Shown: positions 8,796 to 16,936 of the stretch, in pieces
Position numbering within the stretch: the stretch's first letter is position 1
Layout: each line of letters opens with the position of its first letter
Origin: Westiellopsis prolifica IICB1
Lineage (GTDB): Bacteria; Cyanobacteriota; Cyanobacteriia; Cyanobacteriales; Nostocaceae
Length of the DNA: 54,712 nucleotides
Direction of reading: 5' to 3'
Assembly (NCBI RefSeq): GCF_004323185.1
Contig: NZ_NAPS01000002.1
Coordinates: 1,024,759 to 1,079,470 of the forward strand
The notes under the pieces: model-generated
Told to the model about the DNA's origin: nothing
The model's database searches: none
What the model saw: the letters and a program-made list of their open reading frames with translations, nothing else
Made by a program: the position numbers and the translations under genes

Positions 8796-10205
8796 GTGTC
8801 TTTTTTCTCTATCCAATGGCGTTTGTCTTCTATATTTTTAGTAATACTAATTTTATCTGCTTGTCAGCGAGTCCATTCTGACAGTAAAGATTTAGAACCA
8901 CTACCACAAGATCCATTTGTACAAGTTTACTTCAACCATTCTCAGTCTTCTCAATATTTAGAACCTTACCGTCACCAGACTCACCAAGGAGATGATTTAG
9001 AAAAATTAATTATTGAGACAATTTCCCAAGCAAAATCAACAATTGATGTCGCAGTTCAAGAATTACGTTTACCGAAGATAGCGCAAGCAGTTGTAGATAA
9101 ACAAAAATCGGGGGTGAAAGTCAGAGTCATTTTAGAAAATCGTTATAGTCGTCCTTGGAGTAGTTTTACTGTTAATGAGGTGAATAAATTAGATAAAAGA
9201 GAACAGCAACGCTATCAAGATTTTCGGTTATTTGCAGATATTAATAAAGATGGTAAACTGAGTGTAGAAGAAATTCATAAAACAGATGCTTTAGTAATTT
9301 TAAATCAAGCCAAAATACCTTTAATTGATGATCATGCTGACGGTTCTCAAGGTAGCAGTTTGATGCATCATAAATTTGTAGTTGTGGACAATCGCTTTGT
9401 GATTGTTACTTCTGCAAATTTTACCATGAGTGATATACATGGTGATTTTACTAATCCTAATAGTTTGGGTAATGCTAATAATTTATTAAAAATTGACAGC
9501 CGAGAATTAGCAGATTTATTTACCAAAGAATTTAACTTGATGTGGGGTGATGGAGTAGCAGGTAAATTAGACAGTAAGTTTGGTTTACAAAAACCTCTAC
9601 AAAATTATCACCAAACAATCTTAGGCGATAATCAAATCACAGTCAAATTTTCACCAAACTCCCCCACACAACCTTGGCTACAAAGCAGTAATGGCTTGAT
9701 TGGAAACACATTAAATTCAGCTAGTCAATCTATAGATATGGCATTATTTGTCTTTTCGGAACAGCGTTTGGCAAATATACTTGAGATGCGCCACAACAAC
9801 AACGTCAAAATTCGCGCTTTAATTGAGTCAGGATTTGCCTATCGTCCCTACAGCGAAGTATTAGATATGATGGGCGTAGCTCTAAGTCAAAAATGTAAAA
9901 ATCAACTTGATAATCGTCCTTGGAAAAATCCCATTACTACTGTAGGCGTACCGATTTTAGCAAAAGGTGATTTATTGCATCACAAATTTGCCATTATTGA
10001 TCATCAAACAGTAATTACAGGTTCTCACAACTGGACAAGAGCAGCAAATAATGGGAATGATGAGACACTTTTAGTAATTAAAAATCCCATTATTGCTGCT
10101 CATTACCAGCGAGAATTTGACAGACTTTATGCAAATTCTAAATTAGGTATTCCACCAAAAATTCAGCAGAAAATGAAAGCACAATCAAAACAGTGTCATA
10201 AATAA
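8796..10205 (+). CDS. phospholipase D-like lipoprotein with EF-hand loop
   Basis: The 469-aa product starts at a GTG (MSFFSIQWRLSS) with a lipoprotein signal peptide whose lipobox LSAC places the lipidated cysteine near residue 23. It has two PLD/nuclease half-sites: HHKFVVVDNRF followed by TSANFT, and HHKFAIIDHQT followed by GSHNWT. Both keep the HxK(x)4D signature, so the enzyme is probably an active phosphodiesterase acting on phospholipid or nucleic acid outside the cytoplasm. Between the first N-terminal strand block and the first HxK motif lies DINKDGKLSVEE, a complete 12-residue EF-hand calcium loop. The gene is flanked by oppositely oriented MITE copies (8569-8714 and 10754-10899). 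Confidence 0.88.
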   Translation: MSFFSIQWRLSSIFLVILILSACQRVHSDSKDLEPLPQDPFVQVYFNHSQSSQYLEPYRHQTHQGDDLEKLIIETISQAKSTIDVAVQELRLPKIAQAVVDKQKSGVKVRVILENRYSRPWSSFTVNEVNKLDKREQQRYQDFRLFADINKDGKLSVEEIHKTDALVILNQAKIPLIDDHADGSQGSSLMHHKFVVVDNRFVIVTSANFTMSDIHGDFTNPNSLGNANNLLKIDSRELADLFTKEFNLMWGDGVAGKLDSKFGLQKPLQNYHQTILGDNQITVKFSPNSPTQPWLQSSNGLIGNTLNSASQSIDMALFVFSEQRLANILEMRHNNNVKIRALIESGFAYRPYSEVLDMMGVALSQKCKNQLDNRPWKNPITTVGVPILAKGDLLHHKFAIIDHQTVITGSHNWTRAANNGNDETLLVIKNPIIAAHYQREFDRLYANSKLGIPPKIQQKMKAQSKQCHK

Positions 10206-10343
10206 TTAGTGATGACATATAGCATTCCTAAATCATTCGCTCCAGACAAGATCCTCGACTTCTTAAAGAAGTCGGGGATCTGGACTTTGCAATTTTCACA
10301 AATCATATAGGATTGCTATATATAGGAACACCCATTTTCTGAC

Positions 10344-10488
10344 ATATTGCACCAGTCGCAATCAACCCTAAAATAAATTTCAAAGCTCAAACCTCAAATA
10401 CATTTTAATGGCTTAAAACCTTAGCTCGTCGGTTAAAAACCGACTTTAGCTTTCAGCCAAAATTTTAATTTAGAGCTAGGTGCAAGCT
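10344..10488. repeat. GCACC-ended inverted-repeat element, copy 1
   Basis: The ends are ATATTGCACCAG and CTAGGTGCAAGCT, which are inverted to each other. Inside are a GTCGGTT/AACCGAC hairpin and a short CTTTCAGCC block. A second, shorter copy at 51328-51446 shares the ends, the hairpin and the CTTTAGCTTTCAGCC core. It has no coding capacity. It is likely a non-autonomous element or a mobile terminator-like repeat. Confidence 0.7.
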
Positions 10489-10753
10489 ATTTATTTTTGA
10501 TTGCTCTTAATCAAGGGTTATAAAATTTTAAAATTTTTATCATTAGAATAATTTATCTTGATTTTTATAACAATGTTTACTAAATAACAATATACTATCA
10601 AAGAATTTGAGTATGATAGAAATTTCAAAAAAGAATCGCTTTAATATTGATATTTCTGCAATTTTGGAAGTGGAAGCTTACTTAATTGCTGCAATAATTC
10701 GATTTTTATAGCAATCCTATCTAGTTTGTGAAAAATGCTTTTAATAAATGAAC

Positions 10754-10899
10754 TAAGCTGTTATGCATTTAAATTGTATATTTTGCGATCAGGTTGTCAA
10801 AAGTCAAGAGTCCAGAGTCAAAGACTAGCTTGGACTTTGGACTCTTGACCCTGGACAGTCCTAACGCAAGAATATTTAATCTAAGCGCACATCAGCTTA
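10754..10899 (-). mobile_element. 146-bp MITE, copy B (inverted)
   Basis: This is the same 146-bp element as at 8569-8714, in the opposite orientation and also bounded by TA. Relative to copy A, the inner stem carries a paired change: GTCAAGAGTCCA opposite TGGACTCTTGAC instead of GTCAACAGTCCA opposite TGGACTGTTGAC. Base pairing is therefore preserved. Confidence 0.85.
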
Positions 10900-11709
10900 T
10901 ATAGACACAAAGTATCTACTTACTCTACACCGTAGGCATAGCCCTTCTCGTAGAGTAGCCCATGTAGCGTCTACGTGCCTAACCGTAAGGATAAGACACA
11001 TAGAGGTGCTCATCGGCTTCAAGGTAGAGTAGTAAGTAGGCGGAAATAAACAAAACGATGTTAAGAAATATAAAATAGCTGAAATGCTTACTAATGATAA
11101 AGGACCCTTACGGGTACTCTACCTTGAAGCTGATAAGCGCCTCTACGCCAGTCTACCCTGGGGGAAGCTGCGCGCGTCTACATGGGCGAGATCCCCAAGA
11201 CCGCGCTGGCTCACAAATGACGATCCTGACGAGTTCCAGACGAGTCATGGCTCGTCTCTACATTTGTGCCAACCTATTTAATTTAAACAATAATTTTAGT
11301 AAATGCATATTTTTTGTTGAAAATTTTTATCTCCCAAAAGTGGACTATAAGAGACTTTTAAAATTAGTATTTTCCAGGTAATGTAAGGATATAACAATAT
11401 ATAAACATTTGATTGTTACAGATTTAACTGCAAGCCTTGAAATTAATTTATTGTAATGTCAGCCATTTATTTTCATCAGATAGATAATGCTATGGAGCGA
11501 AGTTTCAAAGCCTAGTTAAAATAGGATTATGTGCTGATGGCTAACTTGATTCTCTCCTCAAAGAGTACTCTGCTTTCAACAAGAGCAGATATTGATGCGG
11601 AGTCTAAATATGAACAAATATGCTGTGCTGTCACAGTTACAAATGAGTAAAGTTTTTCTGTTGATAAATTCCAAGAAAAACTTTCCAGATTTAAAATCTA
11701 GAGGTATCA

Positions 11710-12399
11710 ATGAATATTACTACTTTTAGCAAACAGACAAATCCATATAAATTACTTAAACAAAGACCACAATGGCACGGAGAGAATATGATGGACACCA
11801 GTATTGAAACTGAAGATTTAACAATACCAGATTCTTCAGTAGATACAAGCATTTTCAGTCAATCTAATCGTGGTCGTGTGGCAATTTTTATTGATGGTTC
11901 CAGCCTATTTTATACGGCTTTACAACTGGGAATTGAAATTGACTATGCCAAATTACTTTATTGTTTAACAGAAGGTGCAAAACTATTGCGCGCATTCTTC
12001 TACACAGGTGTTGATCGAAATAATGATAAACAGCAAGGTTTTCTGTTATGGATGCGTCGCAACGGTTATCGTGTAGTCACCAAAGAGTTAGTCCAATTTC
12101 CAGATGGTTCTAAAAAAGCCAATCTAGATGTAGAAATGGCGGTAGATATGATCAATTTAGTCCCCTATTACGATACTGCGGTGTTAGTGAGTGGGGATGG
12201 AGACTTAGCTTATGCTGTCAATGCGATCGCTTACAAAGGAGTACGAGTAGAAATTGTCAGCGTCCGCTCTATGACTAGTGATAGCTTAATCGATGTTGCT
12301 GACTGCTTCATTGATTTGGACACAATCAAACAACATATTCAAAAAGACCCTAATTCTGCTTATAACTACCGTCCCTTATCCAACACCACCGTACAGTAA
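11710..12399 (+). CDS. NYN-domain (LabA/DUF88-like) protein
   Basis: This 229-aa cytoplasmic protein has a PIN-like NYN domain at about residues 55-205. Conserved acidic residues appear in VAIFIDGSSLFY, KANLDVEMAVDMI and VLVSGDGDLAYAV, the metal-binding layout of NYN nucleases, followed by GVRVEIVSVRSMTSDSLIDVADCFIDL. Synechococcus LabA, a circadian-output regulator, is a well-known family member; an equivalent role here is inference. The first 50 residues are unconserved and polar, and an alternative start exists at the MMDTS methionines (residues 27-28). It lies about 120 bp upstream of a two-component pair in the same direction. Confidence 0.82.
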   Translation: MNITTFSKQTNPYKLLKQRPQWHGENMMDTSIETEDLTIPDSSVDTSIFSQSNRGRVAIFIDGSSLFYTALQLGIEIDYAKLLYCLTEGAKLLRAFFYTGVDRNNDKQQGFLLWMRRNGYRVVTKELVQFPDGSKKANLDVEMAVDMINLVPYYDTAVLVSGDGDLAYAVNAIAYKGVRVEIVSVRSMTSDSLIDVADCFIDLDTIKQHIQKDPNSAYNYRPLSNTTVQ

Positions 12400-12518
12400 A
12401 CAATTTCCTGATCAATTCATCCTCAATATATAAACTGGTATCTTGCCAGAGCAGTAGATATTTTGTAGAGTAAACTGCTCTTAATTTGTTATGTGCTTTT
12501 TACTCGTCTTTAACTCAA

Positions 12519-13229
12519 ATGGATATTTTAATCGTTGAGGATGAACCGGAAATTGCTCAGTTGATCCAATACTCTCTAGAAAAAGAAGGATTTGTCTGTC
12601 GTACTTGTCGCGATGGAAATACTGCTTTGCGGATGTTTCAAGAGCAAGCACCAGACTTAATCATTCTAGATCTAATGATTCCTGGCTTAGATGGACTGGA
12701 AGTTTGTGCCAGAATTCGCCAAAAACCAGGGTTAAAAGACCCGTATATATTAATGCTGACAGCCAAAGGTGAGGAAATAGACCGTGTCATTGGCTTATCT
12801 ACTGGGGCTGATGATTATATGGTTAAACCCTTTAGCCCTAGAGAGTTAGTTGCTAGAGTCCGCGCTCTTTTGCGACGTAGTCTACGAGGCGGCGGTCAAC
12901 ATCAAATTTATCGTACGCAACATTTTACAGTAGATGTAGAGCAACGTACTATCAGTCGCCAGATAGATTCTCAGCCACCAGAAATTTTGGAGTTAACAAC
13001 TCTAGAATTTAATTTGTTGAGTACTTTTGTGAGCAGTCCTGGTCGAGTTTGGAACCGCACCCAGCTAATTGACAAACTTTGGGGTGATAACTTTTATGGG
13101 GATGAACGAGTGGTAGATACTCATGTAGCGCGGTTGCGGAAAAAAATAGAACCAGATCCTGCTAACCCCACTTTTGTTAAAACTGTTGTAGGCGTAGGCT
13201 ACAAATTTGAAGACTCTAATCTAATGTGA
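12519..13229 (+). CDS. OmpR/PhoB-family response regulator
   Basis: This 236-aa transcriptional regulator starts at the ATG at 12519 (MDILIVEDEPEIAQ). A TTG 33 bp earlier is also open but adds an unconserved tail. The receiver domain (residues 1-118) has the acidic pocket EDE, the phospho-acceptor D51 in LIILDLMIPG, and the conserved lysine in DDYMVKPFSPREL. The winged-helix DNA-binding domain occupies about 135-236 and ends in RVVDTHVARLRKKIEPDP and VGVGYKFE. It is 9 bp upstream of its cognate sensor kinase gene, so the two are surely co-transcribed. The signal and regulon are not evident. Confidence 0.93.
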   Translation: MDILIVEDEPEIAQLIQYSLEKEGFVCRTCRDGNTALRMFQEQAPDLIILDLMIPGLDGLEVCARIRQKPGLKDPYILMLTAKGEEIDRVIGLSTGADDYMVKPFSPRELVARVRALLRRSLRGGGQHQIYRTQHFTVDVEQRTISRQIDSQPPEILELTTLEFNLLSTFVSSPGRVWNRTQLIDKLWGDNFYGDERVVDTHVARLRKKIEPDPANPTFVKTVVGVGYKFEDSNLM

Positions 13230-13238
13230 AGTTTTAAC

Positions 13239-14366
13239 ATGATTAACAAGGGTTGGCGATCGACAAAGTCCTTACCTTTGGCAACTCGCTTATTTTTCTC
13301 CCACTTGGTAGTGATGATTGTGGGGGTATTCGCCCTTGTAATCATCAGCAAGCTTTCTTCTCCACGTTTTTTTGTCCTCCACTTAGAGCAATTAGAAAAA
13401 AGAGGTTACAGATTATTTCATATCCGTACAGAATTAGTTGACGGATTTGAAGGTGCTTGGAGACACAGTACTGTCTGGTCAGTAATTGTCGGTGGTGCAG
13501 CAGCAGGAGGCTTGAGTTTCTGGGTTTCTAGGCGCATTATGCAAGGCTTAACCGAGATGGAAAAAGTCACTCAAGAGTTTGCTACAGGTAGACTGAATTC
13601 TCGACTACCAATGTCAGACATTCCAGAACTCAATAGATTGGGGACAAGTTTCAACCGTATGGCTGCAAGCTTAGAAGGAGTAGAAACGCGGCGACGGGAA
13701 TTAATTGGAGATATGACTCACGAATTGCGGACACCTCTGACGGTAGTACGTGGTTACTTAGAGGAACTAGCTGATGGAAGTATAGAGCCTTCCCCAGAAA
13801 TTTATCTGCGGTTAGTGAAAGAAACTAAGCGTTTAGAGCGATTAGTAAATGATTTACAAGAACTTTCTAAAGCAGAAGCTGGTTATTTACCAATTCACAT
13901 CAAACCTGTAAATATACGTCCCTTATTAGAGTCATTAGTAACTAGGTTTGCTGACCAATTGCTCGAAGATGGCCCAGTTCTGCAACTGAAGTGTCCAACC
14001 GAGCTACCTCTTGTCTTGGCAGATATCGATCGCACAGAACAGGTATTAGTAAATTTAGTTGGTAATGCAGTACGCTACACAAATCAAGGCACAATTACTA
14101 TCCAGGCTTGGGTTGATGACTCAAAACTCTGGATAGCAGTTATTGACACAGGTATGGGCATATCACCAGAAGATTTACCCCATATATTTGAACGCTTTTG
14201 GCGAGCGGACAAATCTCGCGATCGCCACTCTGGTGGTACTGGTATCGGTTTAACCATCTCCCGCCGCTTAGTAGAATTACAAGGCGGCTACATGGAAGTA
14301 GAAAGTGAACTCGCAGTCGGAAGCACCTTTCGTTTTTGTCTACTTTTATCTGGGGATCGGGGATAA
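13239..14366 (+). CDS. membrane sensor histidine kinase
   Basis: This 375-aa partner of the regulator immediately upstream has two membrane segments (about residues 20-42 and 78-98) enclosing a short, roughly 35-residue external part, then a HAMP linker. The HisKA domain holds the phospho-acceptor histidine in GDMTHELRTPLTVVRGYL (about residue 161). The HATPase domain has N-box NLVGNAVRYTNQG, G1 IDTGMGI, and G2 HSGGTGIGLTISRRLVE. All ATP-binding boxes are intact. The last residues (SGDRG) are already encoded by the GGGGATCGGGGATAA repeat that follows, so the original stop may have been replaced by repeat sequence. Confidence 0.93.
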   Translation: MINKGWRSTKSLPLATRLFFSHLVVMIVGVFALVIISKLSSPRFFVLHLEQLEKRGYRLFHIRTELVDGFEGAWRHSTVWSVIVGGAAAGGLSFWVSRRIMQGLTEMEKVTQEFATGRLNSRLPMSDIPELNRLGTSFNRMAASLEGVETRRRELIGDMTHELRTPLTVVRGYLEELADGSIEPSPEIYLRLVKETKRLERLVNDLQELSKAEAGYLPIHIKPVNIRPLLESLVTRFADQLLEDGPVLQLKCPTELPLVLADIDRTEQVLVNLVGNAVRYTNQGTITIQAWVDDSKLWIAVIDTGMGISPEDLPHIFERFWRADKSRDRHSGGTGIGLTISRRLVELQGGYMEVESELAVGSTFRFCLLLSGDRG

Positions 14367-14535
14367 GGGGATCGGGGATCGGGGATCGGGGATAAGGGGG
14401 ACACGGGAGATAGGGGGGACACGGGAGATAGGGGAGAGAATAAACAGTAATAAATAGTAATGCTCCATTTCCCGATCCCCAATCCCCGATCCCTAATCCC
14501 CGATCCCCAATCCCCGATCCCCAATCCCCGATCCC
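14347..14535. repeat. GGGGATC/GATCCCC repeat tract able to form a long hairpin
   Basis: The left half (14350-14435) is built from GGGGATCG, GGATAAGG and GGGGACACGGGAGATA units. The right half (14467-14535) is built from GATCCCCAATCCCC units, the complement of the left half. The two halves can pair to form a large imperfect cruciform or RNA hairpin just after the histidine kinase stop, where it could act as a terminator. Nothing else is recognised up to the next gene at 14751. Confidence 0.8.
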
Positions 14536-14750
14536 TTAACCAAAGCTTGTACTCTTTTTAACTCAAGTTTTACTGGAAATGTTTTACTTTATCCACAAAG
14601 CTGTGCGATCGCTGTTGTAAAATACGGTAAAACTATAGATTTTTAGATGTATGCGAAACTGCAAGTTATCTACCAATTGCTGTTGAGTAGATTCAGTATT
14701 TAATTGGCTACATTTATATATCGCATATTTACGGAATACGAGGAATATAA

Positions 14751-15272
14751 ATGCTTGAGTCTATAGCTATTGCTTGGTTATTACTATTTTTGGGTGATTT
14801 TCTTTCTACTTTTTGTTACCATGTACCAGAACATGTTTTTGGTAGCCTACATCTAAAAACCCATCACTCTGCCAAAAAGAACTTTCGCCACTACGCAATA
14901 TTGACTGTTAATGCTTTAGTTCTTTTAGATGGTGTTTTAGGTGCTTTGCCATATTTATTAGTAGCTATATTTTTATGGAGTTTATCTCCGGTTGGTGTTA
15001 TCTGTGGGCTGTTGTTTGGTCAGTTTCATGTATGGTGGAGACATACCAGTATCATGAATTGGCAAACTCCTAAATTTTTGACCAGTTTATGCCAAGTTTT
15101 ATTTATCACAACTCCTGAAGTACACTGGCAGCATCATCAAAAAACTAGCTTAGGCTACGGCGATATTTTCACATTTTTTGACCAACCTGCAAAAACTTGG
15201 TTGCGTTGGCTGCGTTTGCTCAGGCTACATTTAAAATATTCACAAAAAAACGGCGGTTCGGAATGTCTCTAG
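14751..15272 (+). CDS. sterol desaturase/fatty acid hydroxylase-like membrane protein
   Basis: This 173-aa membrane protein has several hydrophobic segments and the histidine clusters of the fatty-acid hydroxylase superfamily, which bind a di-iron centre: YHVPEHVFGSLHLKTHHS, FGQFHVWWRHTS and EVHWQHHQKT. Such enzymes hydroxylate or desaturate lipids, carotenoids or sterols. The substrate is not inferable. It is short for the family but keeps all three clusters. The ATG is preceded by ACGAGGAATATAA, a plausible ribosome-binding site (GAGGA). It is a lone gene, convergent with the BON-domain lipoprotein gene. Confidence 0.75.
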   Translation: MLESIAIAWLLLFLGDFLSTFCYHVPEHVFGSLHLKTHHSAKKNFRHYAILTVNALVLLDGVLGALPYLLVAIFLWSLSPVGVICGLLFGQFHVWWRHTSIMNWQTPKFLTSLCQVLFITTPEVHWQHHQKTSLGYGDIFTFFDQPAKTWLRWLRLLRLHLKYSQKNGGSECL

Positions 15273-15291
15273 AAAGAGTGTTCCAAACCGC
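15253..15291. terminator. hairpin between convergent genes
   Basis: The arms GCGGTTCGGAA and TTCCAAACCGC pair with one G-U wobble in RNA and enclose a 17-nt loop. The left arm overlaps the last codons of the upstream membrane protein gene. Its position between convergent genes suggests a terminator, although no strong T-run follows. Confidence 0.5.
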
Positions 15292-15332
15292 TCTTAACAA
15301 AATGTGAATGCTCAAAGAAAAGTGTAGGTTGA

Positions 15333-15812
15333 TTATTGGTTGTTGTTTGGTGCTGGTGTTGCGGGAGCAACTTTTACATTTTGTGCGTCCACAGTTTTCA
15401 CACCTTTAATTTGTTGTGCTAAGGTGGGAACTTTATTTAGTTGCTCTTGAGTAGGAACTGTCCCAGCTACTTTCACAACGCCATCTTCTGCATCAACTGT
15501 TAATTGGCTAGCTGGTAAATTTGCTTCTAGCTTTCCGCGAACTTCGCTTTCTAAATCATCATCATCTCTATCTGCATCACCACCCGTCGCATTATTACGT
15601 TGCTCTCTGGCGCGAATATCTGACTCAATTTGATCTTTACGAGTTTGGCTGGTAGCGTCTTGTTGGTTTTGTTGAGCTGTTTCTTGTGCTGGTGCGTTAA
15701 CGTTTTCAGTGGTATTATCAGGAGCATTTGTGCTGGTTCTAGAGGGTGGTTCGCAACCTGCTGCACCAATCACTAGAACACCGCCAAGCAAGAATGGAAT
15801 GAGTTTTTTCAT
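15333..15812 (-). CDS. BON-domain lipoprotein
   Basis: This 159-aa exported lipoprotein has a signal peptide MKKLIPFLLGGVLVIGAAGC with lipobox GAAGC. It is followed by a Gln/Asn/Asp-rich low-complexity linker (residues 25-88) and one BON domain (about 88-150, ESEVRGKLEANLP, VKVAGTVPTQEQLNKV, VKTVDAQNVKV). BON domains bind phospholipid or stabilise envelope proteins, so a role in envelope stress is likely but inferred. It sits upstream of, and in the same direction as, nothing obviously operonic. The next minus-strand gene, 143 bp upstream, is a stress protein. Confidence 0.85.
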   Translation of the reverse strand: MKKLIPFLLGGVLVIGAAGCEPPSRTSTNAPDNTTENVNAPAQETAQQNQQDATSQTRKDQIESDIRAREQRNNATGGDADRDDDDLESEVRGKLEANLPASQLTVDAEDGVVKVAGTVPTQEQLNKVPTLAQQIKGVKTVDAQNVKVAPATPAPNNNQ

Positions 15813-15955
15813 TTGTTTTTCTCAAGTGAAAATTTTTTTGCAATTATTTTGTCTGTGTGCAAGGTTGAAGAGCAAACTTAACAGTTATCAGTTATCAGTT
15901 ATTATTTATTAGTTATTAATGACAAATTGCTCACTGATAACTGTTCACTGATGAA

Positions 15956-16636
15956 TTAGAGAGCATTATCACGACGGTCAACAATAACTACGTTGGGATC
16001 ATTATCAACAACGTTTGTACGATCATAAGTAGGAGTAGTATCGACCCCAGAAGTTGCAGGATTTACATAATCACCGTGAGTATCAGCAACATCTGGTGCA
16101 TTGTAGATACCAAACTCCTCAATTCCCCGATTTCTAAGAATACTTTCAGCGCGACGGATTTCTGCTTCTGTACCTTCTACCATGACTAAATAATCACCAC
16201 GAGAAACGCGCTCATTGTAAACTCTAGCTCGTTCTTCAGGAATTCCCAAACCAACTAAAGCACCTAATAACCCACCAGCTGCTGCACCAATACCAGCACC
16301 CGCAGCAGTTGTAGCTAAGGTTGTGGCTAATTCGCCTGCTAGTAGAATTGGCCCAACACCGGGAATAGCTAAAGTACCCAAACCTACGAGTAATCCCGTC
16401 AAACCTCCTAAAATACCACCTGTAACTGCTCCCGCAGCAGCTCCTTCATCGGCTTTATTACCAACACCTTTTTGTGTGTCAACACCAGCAATATCACCAG
16501 TGCGATCGCTGTCTTTAACAATTACAGAAATTTTATTCATGTTAAAGCCAGCATCTCTTAGTTCAGTGAGTGCATGTTCAGCTGCGTTACGGTTAGAAAA
16601 GACTCCAACTGCACGTTGATGTTTCCCCACGACCAT
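15956..16636 (-). CDS. YflT/GS17M-like general stress protein
   Basis: This 226-aa protein has an N-terminal YflT-type alpha/beta domain (residues 5-50, RAVGVFSNRNAAEHALTELRDAGFNMNKISVIVKD). A Gly/Ala-rich hydrophobic hairpin follows (about 70-145, glycine-zipper-like GAAAGAVTGGILGGLTGLLVG and LATTAAGAGIGAAAGGLLGALVGLGIP), then a second alpha/beta unit (RGDYLVMVEGTEAEIRRAESILRNRG). Such proteins associate with membranes and are induced by heat, salt or desiccation. The ATG start is preceded by TGGAGGAGTAAAAA, a strong ribosome-binding site. It is likely expressed alone. Confidence 0.82.
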   Translation of the reverse strand: MVVGKHQRAVGVFSNRNAAEHALTELRDAGFNMNKISVIVKDSDRTGDIAGVDTQKGVGNKADEGAAAGAVTGGILGGLTGLLVGLGTLAIPGVGPILLAGELATTLATTAAGAGIGAAAGGLLGALVGLGIPEERARVYNERVSRGDYLVMVEGTEAEIRRAESILRNRGIEEFGIYNAPDVADTHGDYVNPATSGVDTTPTYDRTNVVDNDPNVVIVDRRDNAL

Positions 16637-16671
16637 TTTTTACTCCTCCATAAATTCAGTGATAAGCTTGT

Positions 16672-16935
16672 TTGTGCTTACTACATACTGTTTTGCCCTG
16701 TTTTGAGAACATTTCCATCGTTCTCAGGTGTAAGCAGCTGCTCTATCAAGAGAGAGGTTGTTTTGGGAAGATGAGAATTGACGCGGACTTGAACGGAGCG
16801 AAGATGATTGCATTATTGGGGCTGTCTGTAAACCAGTCTGGAGGCTCGAACGGTTTGTACTGTAATCTCAGCACAGACTCTTCAGGGCTACTGAAAGCCT
16901 ACACTGTATTCGGTACTCCGAATCAGTGTGGGTAG
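16672..16935 (+). pseudogene. tnpB: TnpB-like transposon nuclease fragment
   Basis: A plus-strand frame includes QERGCFGKMRIDADLNGAKM and then LGLSVNQSGG and LLKAYTV before a TAG at 16933-16935. The block ending in D-A-D-L-N-G-A matches the C-terminal RuvC-III region of IS891/IS1341-type TnpB proteins (usually NADxNGAxNI). The rest of the gene, the zinc ribbon and any transposon ends are missing. It ends 1 bp before the stop of the convergent Rhs giant. The family assignment is from memory of the motif and is moderate. Confidence 0.55.
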
Positions 16936-16936
16936 T

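Larger units (their letters stand above)
10206..11709. other. 1.5-kb gene-free region built of layered repeats
   Basis: No convincing gene is present. Short open frames at 11084-11381 fall in repeats and have no family features. In order the region holds: a hairpin with arms like GACTTCTT/AAGAAGTC (about 10250-10281); an inverted pair bounding 10293-10735; a GCACC-ended element (10344-10488); the inverted MITE copy (10754-10899); an inverted repeat CTACTTACTCTAC (10916-11039) whose right arm is repeated inverted at 11116-11141; and about 430 bp of AT-rich sequence before the next gene with nothing I recognise except its probable promoter. Confidence 0.75.

Noticed and set aside
11084-11381. 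Two overlapping frames of 65 and 95 aa
   Set aside because: They lie in inverted repeats and show no protein-like conservation or start signal.
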